Of a stretch of DNA of 64,000 nt, positions 18,416 to 26,773 are shown in pieces. Under the pieces are notes generated by a model that worked only from the letters and a program-made list of their open reading frames with translations, was not told the origin of the DNA and ran no database searches. Positions within the stretch are counted from its first letter, which is position 1. Each line of letters starts with the position of its first letter. The stretch spans positions 1-64,000 of the forward strand of contig JASJEC010000017.1 in the NCBI GenBank assembly GCA_030064845.1. The letters run 5' to 3'. A program made the translations under genes and the position numbers. Source of the stretch: Kiloniellales bacterium (lineage in GTDB: Bacteria; Pseudomonadota; Alphaproteobacteria; Kiloniellales; JAKSDN01).

Positions 18416-19270
18416 TCATCGCTCGGCGAGGGCGGTGCCGCCGCTGCCGACCAGATGAACCCTCACCTGGCCGATCCTGTTCTTTGCCTCGATTCGAACC
18501 GGCACGAGGGGCGCATCGGGATCGAGACGGGCCAGGAAGACGTGGATCGTGGGGCGGCCGGCTTCGCGCCAGCGCTTGCTCTTTTTCCACTGCCCGACAA
18601 TGCGTTCCACGGTGATCGCGCACTTTACCGCCGGGCCGCCATAAGGCGCCACGTCGCTGGCCTGGAGGACGATCTCGCCGAGGTGGCGGGCCGCCAGGTC
18701 GTAGCGCCGGCGACCGTCGAACACCGCCGCCTTGGACTCGCAGCGCTCGCTGTCGCTGATGCTGCTGATCAGCTGCACGATGGCGCTCAGGGGGTCCAGC
18801 GTGTTGCGCCGCAGTTCGTCGGGCACGGGATCGCGTTCGTCGAGTTTCGGCAGCGGCTCCACGACGGTTCGGGGCACGGCGCCCGGACTGTCGTAGGAAA
18901 TCTCTACGAAACGCTCGCCGCTCGACCGCCACCGGTTGGAAGTTCGAAAGAAGTTTGGCGTGATGCCGTTCGCGCCGCTTTGGCCGTCCGCCTTCGCCTC
19001 CATGGAGAAGCTGAACAAACGGTCGATGAACCCGTTGCTGCGCAGGTTGACCCGGGCGCGGTAACTCTCCTTCTCGATGTTGAATACCGTGCTGAAGGAG
19101 ACGGCGTGGAAACCGCCGGCGTAGACATGATAATCCAGCGAGAGCGGCTGTCCCGCACTGAGCGGCGAAGAGACCGCGAGGAGCGCTAGGGAAGCTGCGG
19201 CGGCACGCAGGCCGGGGATCCTTCGCCGCCCGGCGCGGCCCTTCGCGCCGCGGCCCCGTTCCTCAGTCAT
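18416..19270 (-). CDS. DUF3108 periplasmic protein
   Basis: The 284-residue product has a twin-Arg-like basic N-terminus, a hydrophobic signal segment at about 23-40 ending near SPLSAGQ, and a secreted beta-rich body. The pattern YHVYAGGFHAVSFSTVF, SNGFIDRLFSF, a double-Cys core and a C-terminal VPVRIEAKNRIGQVRV is that of the DUF3108 family. Family members are exported envelope proteins of unknown function, related in fold to lipoprotein carriers. It stands alone: 247 bases upstream of the channel gene on the same strand, and 99 bases from the divergent tRNA-Val. Confidence 0.85.
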   Translation of the reverse strand: MTEERGRGAKGRAGRRRIPGLRAAAASLALLAVSSPLSAGQPLSLDYHVYAGGFHAVSFSTVFNIEKESYRARVNLRSNGFIDRLFSFSMEAKADGQSGANGITPNFFRTSNRWRSSGERFVEISYDSPGAVPRTVVEPLPKLDERDPVPDELRRNTLDPLSAIVQLISSISDSERCESKAAVFDGRRRYDLAARHLGEIVLQASDVAPYGGPAVKCAITVERIVGQWKKSKRWREAGRPTIHVFLARLDPDAPLVPVRIEAKNRIGQVRVHLVGSGGTALAER

Positions 19271-19314
19271 TGATTCCGCCCTCCTGCCTCGTCTCGTCCC
19301 GAGAGCGGACCGAC

Positions 19315-19343
19315 TTGACAGCCCAGACCCGCCTATCTTACAT
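19315..19343 (+). promoter_or_regulatory. Sigma-70 promoter of tRNA-Val
   Basis: TTGACA at 19315-19320 and TTACAT at 19338-19343 are separated by exactly 17 bases. The predicted start of transcription is near 19350, about 19 bases before the mature tRNA end. This is the best housekeeping-type promoter in the window. Confidence 0.8.
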
Positions 19344-19368
19344 CTCCCGCCCGATCCTTCGCGATATC

Positions 19369-19443
19369 GGGTGCGTAGCTCAGCGGGAGAGCACCGTCTT
19401 CACACGGCGGGGGTCGCTGGTTCAATCCCAGCCGCACCCACCA
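19369..19443 (+). tRNA. tRNA-Val (anticodon CAC)
   Basis: A full cloverleaf is visible. The acceptor GGGTGCG pairs with CGCACCC, the D arm contains GCTCAGCGGGAGAGC, the anticodon stem CCGTC/GGCGG encloses the loop TTCACAC, and the T arm has GGTTCAATCC. The anticodon CAC reads GTG (Val). The 3' CCA is encoded at 19441-19443. Confidence 0.97.
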
Positions 19444-19499
19444 TATACGTTGTCCGTCCGCGACGGATCTTCATGCAACTTTTTGTAGCACACCACCGC

Positions 19500-19528
19500 G
19501 GCACCCGACAGGGATGAAGTCGGGTGCC
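19500..19528. repeat. Perfect 10-bp hairpin downstream of tRNA-Val
   Basis: GGCACCCGAC at 19500-19509 and GTCGGGTGCC at 19519-19528 flank a nine-base loop. There is no T-run on either side, so it is not a standard intrinsic terminator. It sits between tRNA-Val and the PQQ-dehydrogenase gene and may be a processing or leader structure. Confidence 0.6.
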
Positions 19529-19681
19529 CGGCGGACAGCGTCAAGCCCCGAGATTTGCGGTCGAAGAGGTCGCCAAGACATCGGCCTGTGGTTGAAATGC
19601 CTCTGGCGAGCCGTCAAGATGCAGGCAATCTCTGAAAACAAGAGATCTTTGCAACCCTTGCCAATCTCGGGAGGAATCAGG

Positions 19682-20938
19682 ATGTCAATGACAAGGGCCA
19701 TGGTGGCGTCTGTCTTGGCCATGGGGCTCTCCGGCACGGCCTTCGCCGCGACGGACAACCTGGAAAAGCTTTCAGCCTTCAAGACCACAGGCACGCCGCT
19801 GGATCTGGAGACCATCGACCAGACCGGCAAGCGCGCCGACCAGCTACGCAAGAACCTTGAACGGATCTCCTTGCCGGACGGCTTCAAGATCGACCTCTAC
19901 GCCGTTGTTCCCGATGCCCGCCACATGGCCGTGGCGCCCCAGGGTACGGTGGTCTTCGTCGGCACCCGCAAGACCAGCGTCTGGTCCGTGGTCGACCGCG
20001 ACCGTGACCGGACCGCCGATCAGGTCATGGCCTTCGCGCCGTCGATCGATTTCGCGATCCCCAACGGCCCCTGCTTCTCGAAGGACGGGTTCCTCTACAT
20101 CGCCGAGCAGAATCGGGTTCTGGTCTTCCCGGCCGCCGAATTCTTCTTCGAGGGACCGGACGTGGCAGCCTTCCTGGTGGTCAAAAAGGGTGAGCTGATC
20201 CCCCAGGACGAGGAGAGCTACAACCACACGGCGCGGGTGTGCCGCGTCGGGCCGGACGGCAAGCTCTATGTCTCGCTAGGCCAGCCGTTCAACGTCTTCC
20301 CCGAAGAAAAGATGGGGCTCTACGACAAGACGGGGATCGGCGGGATCATCCGGGTCAACACCGACGGCTCCGGCCGCGAGGTCTTCGCCCGCGGCGTGCG
20401 CAACTCGGTGGGCATGGACTTCAACCCTGCCAACGGCCAGCTCTGGTTCACCGACAACCAGGTCGATGGCATGGGCGACGACATACCGCCGGGCGAGCTG
20501 AACCGCGCCACCGGTCCCGGTCAGCACTTCGGCTTCCCCTGGTACGGCGGCGGCAAGGCTCGCACCGCGGAGTACAAGGACAGCGAGCCGCCCGCCGACG
20601 CGGTCGCGCCCGAGGTCGAGATGGACGCCCACGCGGCCGACCTCGGCATGACCTTCTACAACGGCAGGATGTTCCCGGAAGAGTACCGCGGCGGCATCTT
20701 CTCGGCGCAGCACGGTTCCTGGAACCGAACCACCCCGATCGGCGCCCGGATCATGTTCACCAGCCTCAACGATGAAGGCGGCGCCGACAAGACGACGGTC
20801 TTCGCCGAGGGCTGGCTCGATCCGGAAACCGGCGAGTACCACGGCCGCCCGGTCGACGTGGCGACGCTGCCCGACGGCTCGCTGCTCGTCTCGGACGATT
20901 TCGCCGGCGCGATCTACCGTATCTCCTACGAGCGCTAG
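19682..20938 (+). CDS. PQQ-dependent sugar/sorbosone dehydrogenase-like beta-propeller protein
   Basis: The 418-residue precursor has a signal peptide ending near GTAFAATD, so it is periplasmic. The body is a six-bladed propeller of the soluble glucose/sorbosone dehydrogenase family, with LPDGFKIDLYA, GIIRVNTDGSGREVFARGVR, FTDNQVDGMGDD and QHGSWNRTTP. Family enzymes oxidise aldoses or sorbosone with PQQ. The frame continues 56 codons upstream, but GGGAGGAATCAGG precedes the ATG at 19682 and the signal peptide starts there. The next gene encodes a cytochrome c, a plausible electron acceptor. No PQQ biosynthesis genes are in the window. The true substrate is not known. Confidence 0.87.
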   Translation: MSMTRAMVASVLAMGLSGTAFAATDNLEKLSAFKTTGTPLDLETIDQTGKRADQLRKNLERISLPDGFKIDLYAVVPDARHMAVAPQGTVVFVGTRKTSVWSVVDRDRDRTADQVMAFAPSIDFAIPNGPCFSKDGFLYIAEQNRVLVFPAAEFFFEGPDVAAFLVVKKGELIPQDEESYNHTARVCRVGPDGKLYVSLGQPFNVFPEEKMGLYDKTGIGGIIRVNTDGSGREVFARGVRNSVGMDFNPANGQLWFTDNQVDGMGDDIPPGELNRATGPGQHFGFPWYGGGKARTAEYKDSEPPADAVAPEVEMDAHAADLGMTFYNGRMFPEEYRGGIFSAQHGSWNRTTPIGARIMFTSLNDEGGADKTTVFAEGWLDPETGEYHGRPVDVATLPDGSLLVSDDFAGAIYRISYER

Positions 20939-21015
20939 AGCGTACCTTCACCGATACCCAGCCCACCCCCGGCGGGGCCGGCCGCGCCGGGGGTGGCTTG
21001 CTTTCAGGAGCACCG

Positions 21016-21342
21016 ATGAAAGCCCCCCCGAGCATTCTCGCGATCATGGCCCTGCTAAGCGCCGGCCCGGTCCTGGCCGCGGGCTCGAAGGACGATGGGC
21101 GATCCAAGGCCCGGCAGTGCGCCGTCTGCCACGGCATCGACGGCGTCAGCAAGCGCCCCGACGTGCCCCACATCGCGGGCGAGAGCAACATCTACCTCAA
21201 GGCCCAGCTCGAGGCCTTCCGCTCCGGTAAGCGGCACCACCGCGAGATGTCTATCGTCGCCCAAGGCCTGAGCGACGACGACATCGCCGACCTGATCGCC
21301 TGGTACTCGGCCATCAAGTTCTCGGTGGAGCTGCCGGAATAG
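21016..21342 (+). CDS. Secreted class I c-type cytochrome
   Basis: The 108-residue precursor has a signal peptide (LLSAGPVLAAGS) and one haem-binding motif CAVCH, with a Met at REMSIVAQGLSDDDIADL as probable axial ligand. This is the cytochrome c553/c4-like fold for periplasmic electron transfer. It follows the PQQ-type dehydrogenase by 77 bases on the same strand, so it probably takes electrons from it. The ATG at 21016 is preferred over one six codons upstream because TTTCAGGAGC precedes it. Confidence 0.92.
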   Translation: MKAPPSILAIMALLSAGPVLAAGSKDDGRSKARQCAVCHGIDGVSKRPDVPHIAGESNIYLKAQLEAFRSGKRHHREMSIVAQGLSDDDIADLIAWYSAIKFSVELPE

Positions 21343-21351
21343 ACAGGCCGG

Positions 21352-21777
21352 TCAGCGCTCCGGCGGGATCGAGTAGGTCGCCGTGACATGGGCCACCGGC
21401 CCCTCGCCTTCTTCTCCCGCCGTGAACAACGAGACCTCGCCGTAGGCGAGCCGTCGGCCGAGCTTCAGCAGGCGGGCCTCGCCGATCATGTCCCTCGGCT
21501 TGGGACGCCGCAGGAAGTTGCAGTTCAGGCTGGTGGTCACCGCCAATTCGACGCGGCCGATTTCGCTGAGCACCGCAATGTAGACCGCGAAGTCGGCGAG
21601 ACCCATCATCAGCGGCCCCGCCACGGTCCCGCCGGGGCGAATGAAGGATGGCTTGCAAGGCATGCGTACCGTGCAGGACCCCTTGCCGATGCGCTCGACA
21701 GAGAAGCCCATGTCCTGCGCCCAGGGCAGGGCGTTCTCGGTCAATTCCTTGGCGTCTTCTAGAGTGATCCTGGACAT
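21352..21777 (-). CDS. PaaI-family (hotdog) thioesterase
   Basis: The product is about 141 residues and has the hotdog thioesterase pattern: FIRPGGTVAGPLMMGLADFAV with the active-site Gly/Asp region, then VTTSLNCNFLRRPKP and AHVTATYSIP. Members hydrolyse acyl-CoA thioesters. The start is uncertain: ATG 21777 gives the best-aligned N-terminus, but in-frame starts also exist at 21792 and 21816 and none has a strong ribosome site. It is convergent with the cytochrome gene and divergent from the ECHDC3-like gene, whose acyl-CoA theme it shares. Confidence 0.85.
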   Translation of the reverse strand: MSRITLEDAKELTENALPWAQDMGFSVERIGKGSCTVRMPCKPSFIRPGGTVAGPLMMGLADFAVYIAVLSEIGRVELAVTTSLNCNFLRRPKPRDMIGEARLLKLGRRLAYGEVSLFTAGEEGEGPVAHVTATYSIPPER

Positions 21778-21920
21778 CGCTGTGCTCGGCATTGGTCGGT
21801 TGGGCCGTGACCTCATAGCCGCTCGCGGGCGACGACGCCAAGGCCTTATCGCCAGACGGCTTGCTTCCAGGCCCTCGATCGGATGCTATGATCCGCCGAC
21901 CAGCCACGAGGAGGCGCCTC

Positions 21921-22733
21921 ATGACCGCTCCCGCCGCCCCAGCCGCCCTGGCAACCGACGACCCGGTTCTGCTTCGCGAGGACCAGGATGGCATCGCCAC
22001 CCTGACGCTGAACCGGCCGGGACAGTACAACGCGCTTTCCCTCGGCCTGATGGCGGCGCTCCAGGAGGAGCTCGACCGGATCAAGAAGGACCCCGCGGTC
22101 CACGCCGTGATCCTGGCCGCCAATGGCAAGGGCTTCTGCGCCGGCCACGACCTGAAGGAGATCCGCTCGGGCGGCGGACGCGACTTCTTCCAGGCCGTGT
22201 TCCGGCAGTGCAGCCAGCTGATGATCAGCCTGACCCGCCTGCCTCAGCCGGTAATCGCCCAGGTCCACGGCATCGCGACCGCGGCCGGCTGTCAGCTGGT
22301 CGCGACCTGCGACCTCGCGGTGGCCACGGAGACCGCGCGTTTCGGCACCCCGGGCGTCAACATCGGCCTGTTCTGCTCGACCCCCATGGTCGCGCTCACC
22401 CGGGCCGTGCCGCGCAAGCAGGCCATGGAGATGCTGCTGACCGGAGAGATGGTCGACGCCCCGACCGCCGTCTCCCTCGGCCTGATCAACAAGGCCGTAC
22501 CCGAGGGGGACCTGAGCGAGGCGGCCCGCGCGCTGGCCGGCAGGATCGCCGCCAAGTCGCCGCTCACCCTGAAGATCGGCAAGGAGGCCTTCTACCGCCA
22601 GATCGACCTCGATCTCGAAGCCGCCTACGCCTACGCCAGCGAGGTCATGACGACCAACATGCTGGCCAAGGACGCCGAAGAAGGCATCGACGCCTTCATC
22701 GAGAAGCGCGAGCCGGTCTGGCGGGGACGGTGA
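21921..22733 (+). CDS. Crotonase-family protein, ECHDC3-like, lacking both catalytic glutamates
   Basis: The 270-residue product has a crotonase fold with the oxyanion-hole sequence GKGFCAGHDLKEI and the stretch ATAAGCQLVATCDLAVA. The positions that carry Glu in enoyl-CoA hydratase hold Gln (GCQLV) and Gly (TPGVNIGLF). The sequence matches the ECHDC3 branch (FCSTPMVALTRAVPRKQAME), whose chemistry is not established. Hydratase activity is therefore doubtful, although acyl-CoA binding is likely. AGGAGG lies just before the ATG at 21921; the upstream in-frame ATG at 21861 is less likely. It heads an operon with the CoA-binding protein and the sulfhydrylase. Confidence 0.88.
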   Translation: MTAPAAPAALATDDPVLLREDQDGIATLTLNRPGQYNALSLGLMAALQEELDRIKKDPAVHAVILAANGKGFCAGHDLKEIRSGGGRDFFQAVFRQCSQLMISLTRLPQPVIAQVHGIATAAGCQLVATCDLAVATETARFGTPGVNIGLFCSTPMVALTRAVPRKQAMEMLLTGEMVDAPTAVSLGLINKAVPEGDLSEAARALAGRIAAKSPLTLKIGKEAFYRQIDLDLEAAYAYASEVMTTNMLAKDAEEGIDAFIEKREPVWRGR

Positions 22734-22747
22734 CACGCCGCGCGGCC

Positions 22748-23248
22748 ATGGACCACGACAGCTACCCCGACAGCTACATTCTCGGCATTCTTCGCCGCAC
22801 CCGCACCATCGCCATGGTCGGCGCGAGCCCGAAATGGAACCGGCCCAGCTACTTCGCCATGAAGTATCTTCAGGAAAAGGGCTACCGTGTGGTCCCGGTG
22901 AACCCGCGGGTCGCCGGCGAGGAAATCCTCGGGGAGACGGTCTATGCCGACCTCGCCTCGATCCCGGGCCCGGTCGACATGGTCGACATCTTCCGCGCAT
23001 CGAAGGATGCCGGGGCCATTGTCGACCAGTCCCTCGCGGTGGCCGCCGAGAAAGGCATTTCCGTGATCTGGATGCAGCTCGGTGTGCGCGACGACGAAGC
23101 GGCGCGGCGGGCCGAGGCGGCCGGTCTCGAGGTCGTCATGGACCGCTGCCCCAAGATCGAGTTCGGCCGGCTCAACACCGAGCTCTCCTGGGGCGGCTTC
23201 AACTCCAAGGTCATCTCCAGCAAGCGCCGGAGGCTCAGAATCGCATGA
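22748..23248 (+). CDS. CoA-binding (Rossmann, YccU-like) protein
   Basis: The 166-residue protein is a single CoA_binding domain. The nucleotide-binding turn MVGASPKWNRPSYF, the strand YRVVPVNPRVAGEEILG, and GPVDMVDIFR and WMQLGVRDDEAA are typical, and VVMDRCPKIEFGRL ends the domain. Homologues bind CoA or succinyl-CoA-type ligands without a known reaction. A GTG at 22730, which overlaps the stop of the preceding gene, would add six residues and couple translation. Its own stop overlaps the ATG of the sulfhydrylase by four bases. The tight spacing makes a shared job with both neighbours likely. Confidence 0.87.
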   Translation: MDHDSYPDSYILGILRRTRTIAMVGASPKWNRPSYFAMKYLQEKGYRVVPVNPRVAGEEILGETVYADLASIPGPVDMVDIFRASKDAGAIVDQSLAVAAEKGISVIWMQLGVRDDEAARRAEAAGLEVVMDRCPKIEFGRLNTELSWGGFNSKVISSKRRRLRIA

Positions 23249-24558
23249 CCAAGCGCAAGGACGAGGACTACGGCTTCGAGACGCGGATGATCCACGCCGG
23301 CGGGCAGCCGGAGCCGGTCACCGGGGCTCGGCAGACGCCGATCTTCCAGAACACCTCCTACGTCTTCTACGACGTCGACCACGCCGCTTCGCTGTTCAAT
23401 CTGCAGACCTTCGGCTTCATCTACTCGCGCCTGACCAACCCGACGGTCGCGGTGCTCGAGGAGCGCCTAGCTGCTCTGGAGGGCGGCCGGGGCGCGACCT
23501 GCTGCGCCTCGGGCCACGCTGCGCAGATCCTCACTTTTTTCACCTTCATGGAACCCGGCGACCGCTTCATCGCCTCGAACCGGCTCTACGGCGGCTCGAT
23601 CACCCAGTTCGGCAAAACCTTCAAGAAGTTCGACTGGCACGCCGACTTCGTCGACGTCGACGATCTCGATGCCGTCAAGAAAGCCGTCACACCGAGGTGC
23701 AAGGCGATCTTTGTCGAGAGCCTAGCCAACCCCGGCGGCGTGGTCAGCGACCTGGAAGGTCTCGCCAGGATCGCCGAGGAGGCCGGAATCCTGTTGATCG
23801 TCGACAACACCATGGCGACCCCCCTGCTCTGCCGGCCCTTCGAGTGGGGCGCCGACCTGGTGGTCCACTCGACCACCAAGTTCCTCTCCGGCAACGGGAC
23901 GTCGGTCGGCGGCGCGGTGGTCGACAGCGGCTGCTTCGATTGGGCCCAGAATGACAAGTTCGCCGGCCTGACCGAGCCGGAGCCGGCCTATCACGGCCTC
24001 AGCTTCTACGAGACCTTCGGCGACATGGCCTTTACCACCCACGCCCACGCGGTCGGCCTGCGCGACCTGGGGCCAACCATGGCGCCGATGAACGCGTTCC
24101 TGACCCTGCTCGGCCTCGAGACGCTCAGCCTCCGAATGGAGCGGCACTGCCACAACGCGGAAAAGGTCGCGACCTTCCTCGACGGCCATCCGGCGGTCGA
24201 CTGGGTGTCCTTCGCCGGGCTGCCCTCGAGCCCCTATCACGATCTCGGCAAGAAATATCTCTCCGGCGGTTCCGGCTCGGTCTTCACCTTCGGTATCAAG
24301 GGCGGCTACGACGCCGGCGTGCGCGTGGTCGAGGCTTGCGAACTGCTGTCGCACCTCGCCAACATCGGCGACACCCGCTCGCTCATCCTCCACCCGGCGT
24401 CGACCACCCACCGGCAGCTGACCGAAGAGCAGCGAATCGCCGCTGGCGCCGGCCCCGAAGTGATCCGTCTTTCAATCGGCCTGGAAACCGTCGAGGACGT
24501 CATCGCCGATTTGGATCAGGCGTTGCGCCAGGCCGGCAAAGCCGAGGCGGCGGAGTAA
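23245..24558 (+). CDS. metY: O-acetylhomoserine sulfhydrylase (PLP enzyme)
   Basis: The 437-residue protein is a Cys/Met-metabolism PLP enzyme of the O-acetylhomoserine (thiol)-lyase type. It has IYSRLTNPTVAVLEERLAAL, the PLP-stacking YGGSITQFG, and the PLP Lys in HSTTKFLSGNGTSVGG. The C-terminal NIGDTRSLILHPASTTHRQL is the OAHS signature. It should make homocysteine from O-acetylhomoserine and sulfide. Alternative names are MetY/CysD; MetZ is also possible but less likely given the 437-residue length. The ATG overlaps the stop of the CoA-binding gene (ATGA). It is the last gene of the three-gene operon and is convergent with the Rieske gene. Confidence 0.92.
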   Translation: MTKRKDEDYGFETRMIHAGGQPEPVTGARQTPIFQNTSYVFYDVDHAASLFNLQTFGFIYSRLTNPTVAVLEERLAALEGGRGATCCASGHAAQILTFFTFMEPGDRFIASNRLYGGSITQFGKTFKKFDWHADFVDVDDLDAVKKAVTPRCKAIFVESLANPGGVVSDLEGLARIAEEAGILLIVDNTMATPLLCRPFEWGADLVVHSTTKFLSGNGTSVGGAVVDSGCFDWAQNDKFAGLTEPEPAYHGLSFYETFGDMAFTTHAHAVGLRDLGPTMAPMNAFLTLLGLETLSLRMERHCHNAEKVATFLDGHPAVDWVSFAGLPSSPYHDLGKKYLSGGSGSVFTFGIKGGYDAGVRVVEACELLSHLANIGDTRSLILHPASTTHRQLTEEQRIAAGAGPEVIRLSIGLETVEDVIADLDQALRQAGKAEAAE

Positions 24559-24561
24559 AGC

Positions 24562-25746
24562 TCACTCCGCCGCGAGAGCCGCAGGGTCTGCTGGCACAAG
24601 CCCGGCCGCGACCCACTTGTGAAAGCAGTGGGTCGGACCATCCATGGCCGGCGAGAATACGCCGCCGTCAAAGGCCGGCGAGGCCCGCCCGCGCTGCATC
24701 GATTCGACCACGCCGCGGTCCTCCTCGAAGATGCCGCGCCAGGCCTCGGCGTTGGCGGCGCGCAAGGCCGCGAAGTCCGCCCCCAGGGGTGCGTCGCCAA
24801 CGTAGTAGATGTGGAAGTGCTCCTTGGTGCGTCCGGCCGCCACCGGCTCGATGTGGACCGCGTAGAAGTGGTTGTCGTGGATGCCGAGCAGCACGTTGGG
24901 AAAGAGCGCGACGTACTCGGCACGGCCGTTCCAGTGGGCGGGCAGCTTCGCGAAGCGCGGCAGCTCCGGCCCGTCTTCCAGCAGGCGCGGCGCGAAGGCC
25001 GTGCTGCCCTGGCCGGAGAAGCTGTCTTCCTCGATGTTGTAGTGATCCTCCAGGCGGGAATAGCTGTTCAGGCCCGGATGGATCGTCGGCAGATGGTAGG
25101 CCTCGCAGTAGTTCTCGACCGCCAGCTTCCAGTTGCAGTTCAGATCGAAGCTCAGGATCGAGTCAGCGCCGCCGTGGCGCAGCTGGGCCGGATCGAAGGC
25201 GGCCCAGCGTTCGGCCAGCGGCGCGACCTGCTCGGCGAAGTCCGGTGCCTCGCCGGAGAGGTTGACGAAGACCACGTCGAACCAGACCGCCGTGCGCACC
25301 GCCTTGAGGCCGTACCGCGCCTTGTCGAAGCCGGCACAGGCCGCCCGGCCCGGGCCGCCGAGGTTCGGCGTGGTGCGCAGCGCCCCGTCCAGCCCGTAGG
25401 CCCAGGCGTGGTAGGGGCAGCGGAGGACGGCGGACACCTTGCCGGGCTCGGTCACCAGCTCATGCCCACGGTGGCTGCAGACATTGTGGAAGACCCGAAT
25501 CGCACCGGCCCGGTCGCGCAGCAGGATGAGCGGAAGACCCAGCAGATTGATCGGCTTGACGTCACCGGGCTCGGGCACCTCGCTGGCCACGCCGATGCAA
25601 GTCCAGGTGCGGGCCAGCAGCCGGTCCCGTTCCAGGCGGGCGAAGGCCTCGGATGTGTAGGCCTGGTTGGGCAACCCCCGAGCGGTCTCGATCGGGTTCA
25701 GAACAGGCGCCAGAACACCAGTCTCTAGATTCGTCTCCATGGTCAT
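24562..25746 (-). CDS. Rieske non-haem iron oxygenase, alpha subunit (choline/betaine monooxygenase-like)
   Basis: The 394-residue protein has a Rieske [2Fe-2S] domain with C90-x-H92 (CSHRGH) and C110-x2-H113 (CPYHAW). The catalytic domain carries the mononuclear iron motif NYCEAYHLPTIHP. The short length and lack of an adjacent beta subunit resemble the alpha-only group acting on quaternary ammonium compounds (GbcA, choline or carnitine monooxygenase), but the substrate is not proven. No reductase gene is adjacent. I chose ATG 25746, preceded by GGAGG; an in-frame ATG at 25836 would add 30 residues. A LysR gene is divergent and probably regulates it. Confidence 0.88.
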   Translation of the reverse strand: MTMETNLETGVLAPVLNPIETARGLPNQAYTSEAFARLERDRLLARTWTCIGVASEVPEPGDVKPINLLGLPLILLRDRAGAIRVFHNVCSHRGHELVTEPGKVSAVLRCPYHAWAYGLDGALRTTPNLGGPGRAACAGFDKARYGLKAVRTAVWFDVVFVNLSGEAPDFAEQVAPLAERWAAFDPAQLRHGGADSILSFDLNCNWKLAVENYCEAYHLPTIHPGLNSYSRLEDHYNIEEDSFSGQGSTAFAPRLLEDGPELPRFAKLPAHWNGRAEYVALFPNVLLGIHDNHFYAVHIEPVAAGRTKEHFHIYYVGDAPLGADFAALRAANAEAWRGIFEEDRGVVESMQRGRASPAFDGGVFSPAMDGPTHCFHKWVAAGLVPADPAALAAE

Positions 25747-25780
25747 GGGGGCGCCTCCGGCACGGGTTGAGCATTCGCCC

Positions 25781-25794
25781 AATACATTTGTATT
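25781..25794. promoter_or_regulatory. Palindrome between Rieske and LysR genes
   Basis: AATACA and TGTATT form a perfect six-base inverted repeat around a two-base centre. It is in the 103-base divergent gap, 35 bases before the Rieske start. It is a reasonable operator for the LysR-type regulator, though the spacing is not the textbook T-N11-A. Confidence 0.5.
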
Positions 25795-25849
25795 GCCTTT
25801 CTCATCCTGTAAATTGGACAAATTCTCACGCATCACATAACCTCAGCGT

Positions 25850-26761
25850 ATGTCAATCCGTCAATTGCCGCTGCCCCCCGTGAATGCCCTGGTGGTCTTC
25901 GAGGCGGCCGCGCGGCGCCTCAGCTTTACCGCAGCCGCGGTCGAACTCGGCGTCAGCCAGGCCGCGGTCAGCCGGCAGATCCGCAGCCTGGAGGATCATC
26001 TTGGCGTCGCCCTGTTCCGTCGGCTGCACCGGGCCGTCCGACTGACCGCCGAGGGCGAGCGCCTCTGGGCGGCGGTCACCATGGGCCTGGGGCATATCTC
26101 GGAGACCGCGGCCGCGCTCAGGCCCGACCAGGGACGCCATCTGGTCACCGTCTGCACGACCCTTGCCTTCGCGGCCTTCTGGCTGATGCCGCGGATCGAC
26201 CGCTTCAAGGCAGCCTATCCCGATCTCGAGTTACGCTTCATCGCCTCCGACACGACGGTCGACCCGCGGGCCGAGGGCATCGACATCGCGGTGCGCTACG
26301 GCACCGGGCGCTGGCCTGGTCTCGATGCCCGACGGCTGTTCGACGAGGAGATCTTTCCGGTCTGCAATCCGACCTACCTGGAAGGCGGCCCTGCCCTGCA
26401 TGAAGCGGCGGACCTGCTCGGCGCGAGCCTGCTGCACCAGGAGGCTGGCGAGCCTTCCTGGCTGACCTGGCGGGACTGGTTCAAGAGCCAGGGCGTGATG
26501 CCACCGGCCAAGATTCCGGGGCCCCGCTTCAACAACTACACGATCCTGATCCAGGCGGCCCAGGCGGGCCAAGGTGTCGCGCTCGGCTGGCGCCGGCTGG
26601 TCGAGCCTCTGGTCGAAGCCGGGTCGCTGGTTCGACCCATTGCGGCCAGCCTTGCCGCGCCCGATGCCTATTACACGGTCATGCCCGAGCAGGTCGCGCT
26701 GACCGAGGCGGCGCGGGCGCTCTATGATTGGCTGCACGCCGAGGCCGAAGGCGAAAGCTAG
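25850..26761 (+). CDS. LysR-family transcriptional regulator (GcvA-like)
   Basis: The 303-residue protein has an N-terminal winged helix-turn-helix (residues about 9-68; FEAAARRLSFTAAAVELGVS then QAAVSRQIRSLEDHLG). A periplasmic-binding-protein-like effector domain follows, with GIDIAVRYGTGRWPGL and FPVCNPTYL. The sequence is in the GcvA/choline-sulfate-regulator part of the LysR family. It is divergent from the Rieske oxygenase gene, a layout that usually means the regulator controls that gene and itself. The effector is probably the oxygenase substrate. Confidence 0.92.
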   Translation: MSIRQLPLPPVNALVVFEAAARRLSFTAAAVELGVSQAAVSRQIRSLEDHLGVALFRRLHRAVRLTAEGERLWAAVTMGLGHISETAAALRPDQGRHLVTVCTTLAFAAFWLMPRIDRFKAAYPDLELRFIASDTTVDPRAEGIDIAVRYGTGRWPGLDARRLFDEEIFPVCNPTYLEGGPALHEAADLLGASLLHQEAGEPSWLTWRDWFKSQGVMPPAKIPGPRFNNYTILIQAAQAGQGVALGWRRLVEPLVEAGSLVRPIAASLAAPDAYYTVMPEQVALTEAARALYDWLHAEAEGES

Positions 26762-26773
26762 GCCAGGGGCCTC

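Noticed and set aside
21641-22747. Upstream extension of the CoA-binding gene frame
   Set aside because: The extension is the out-of-frame reading of the crotonase gene and is rich in Arg and Gly; the domain starts only at about 22748.
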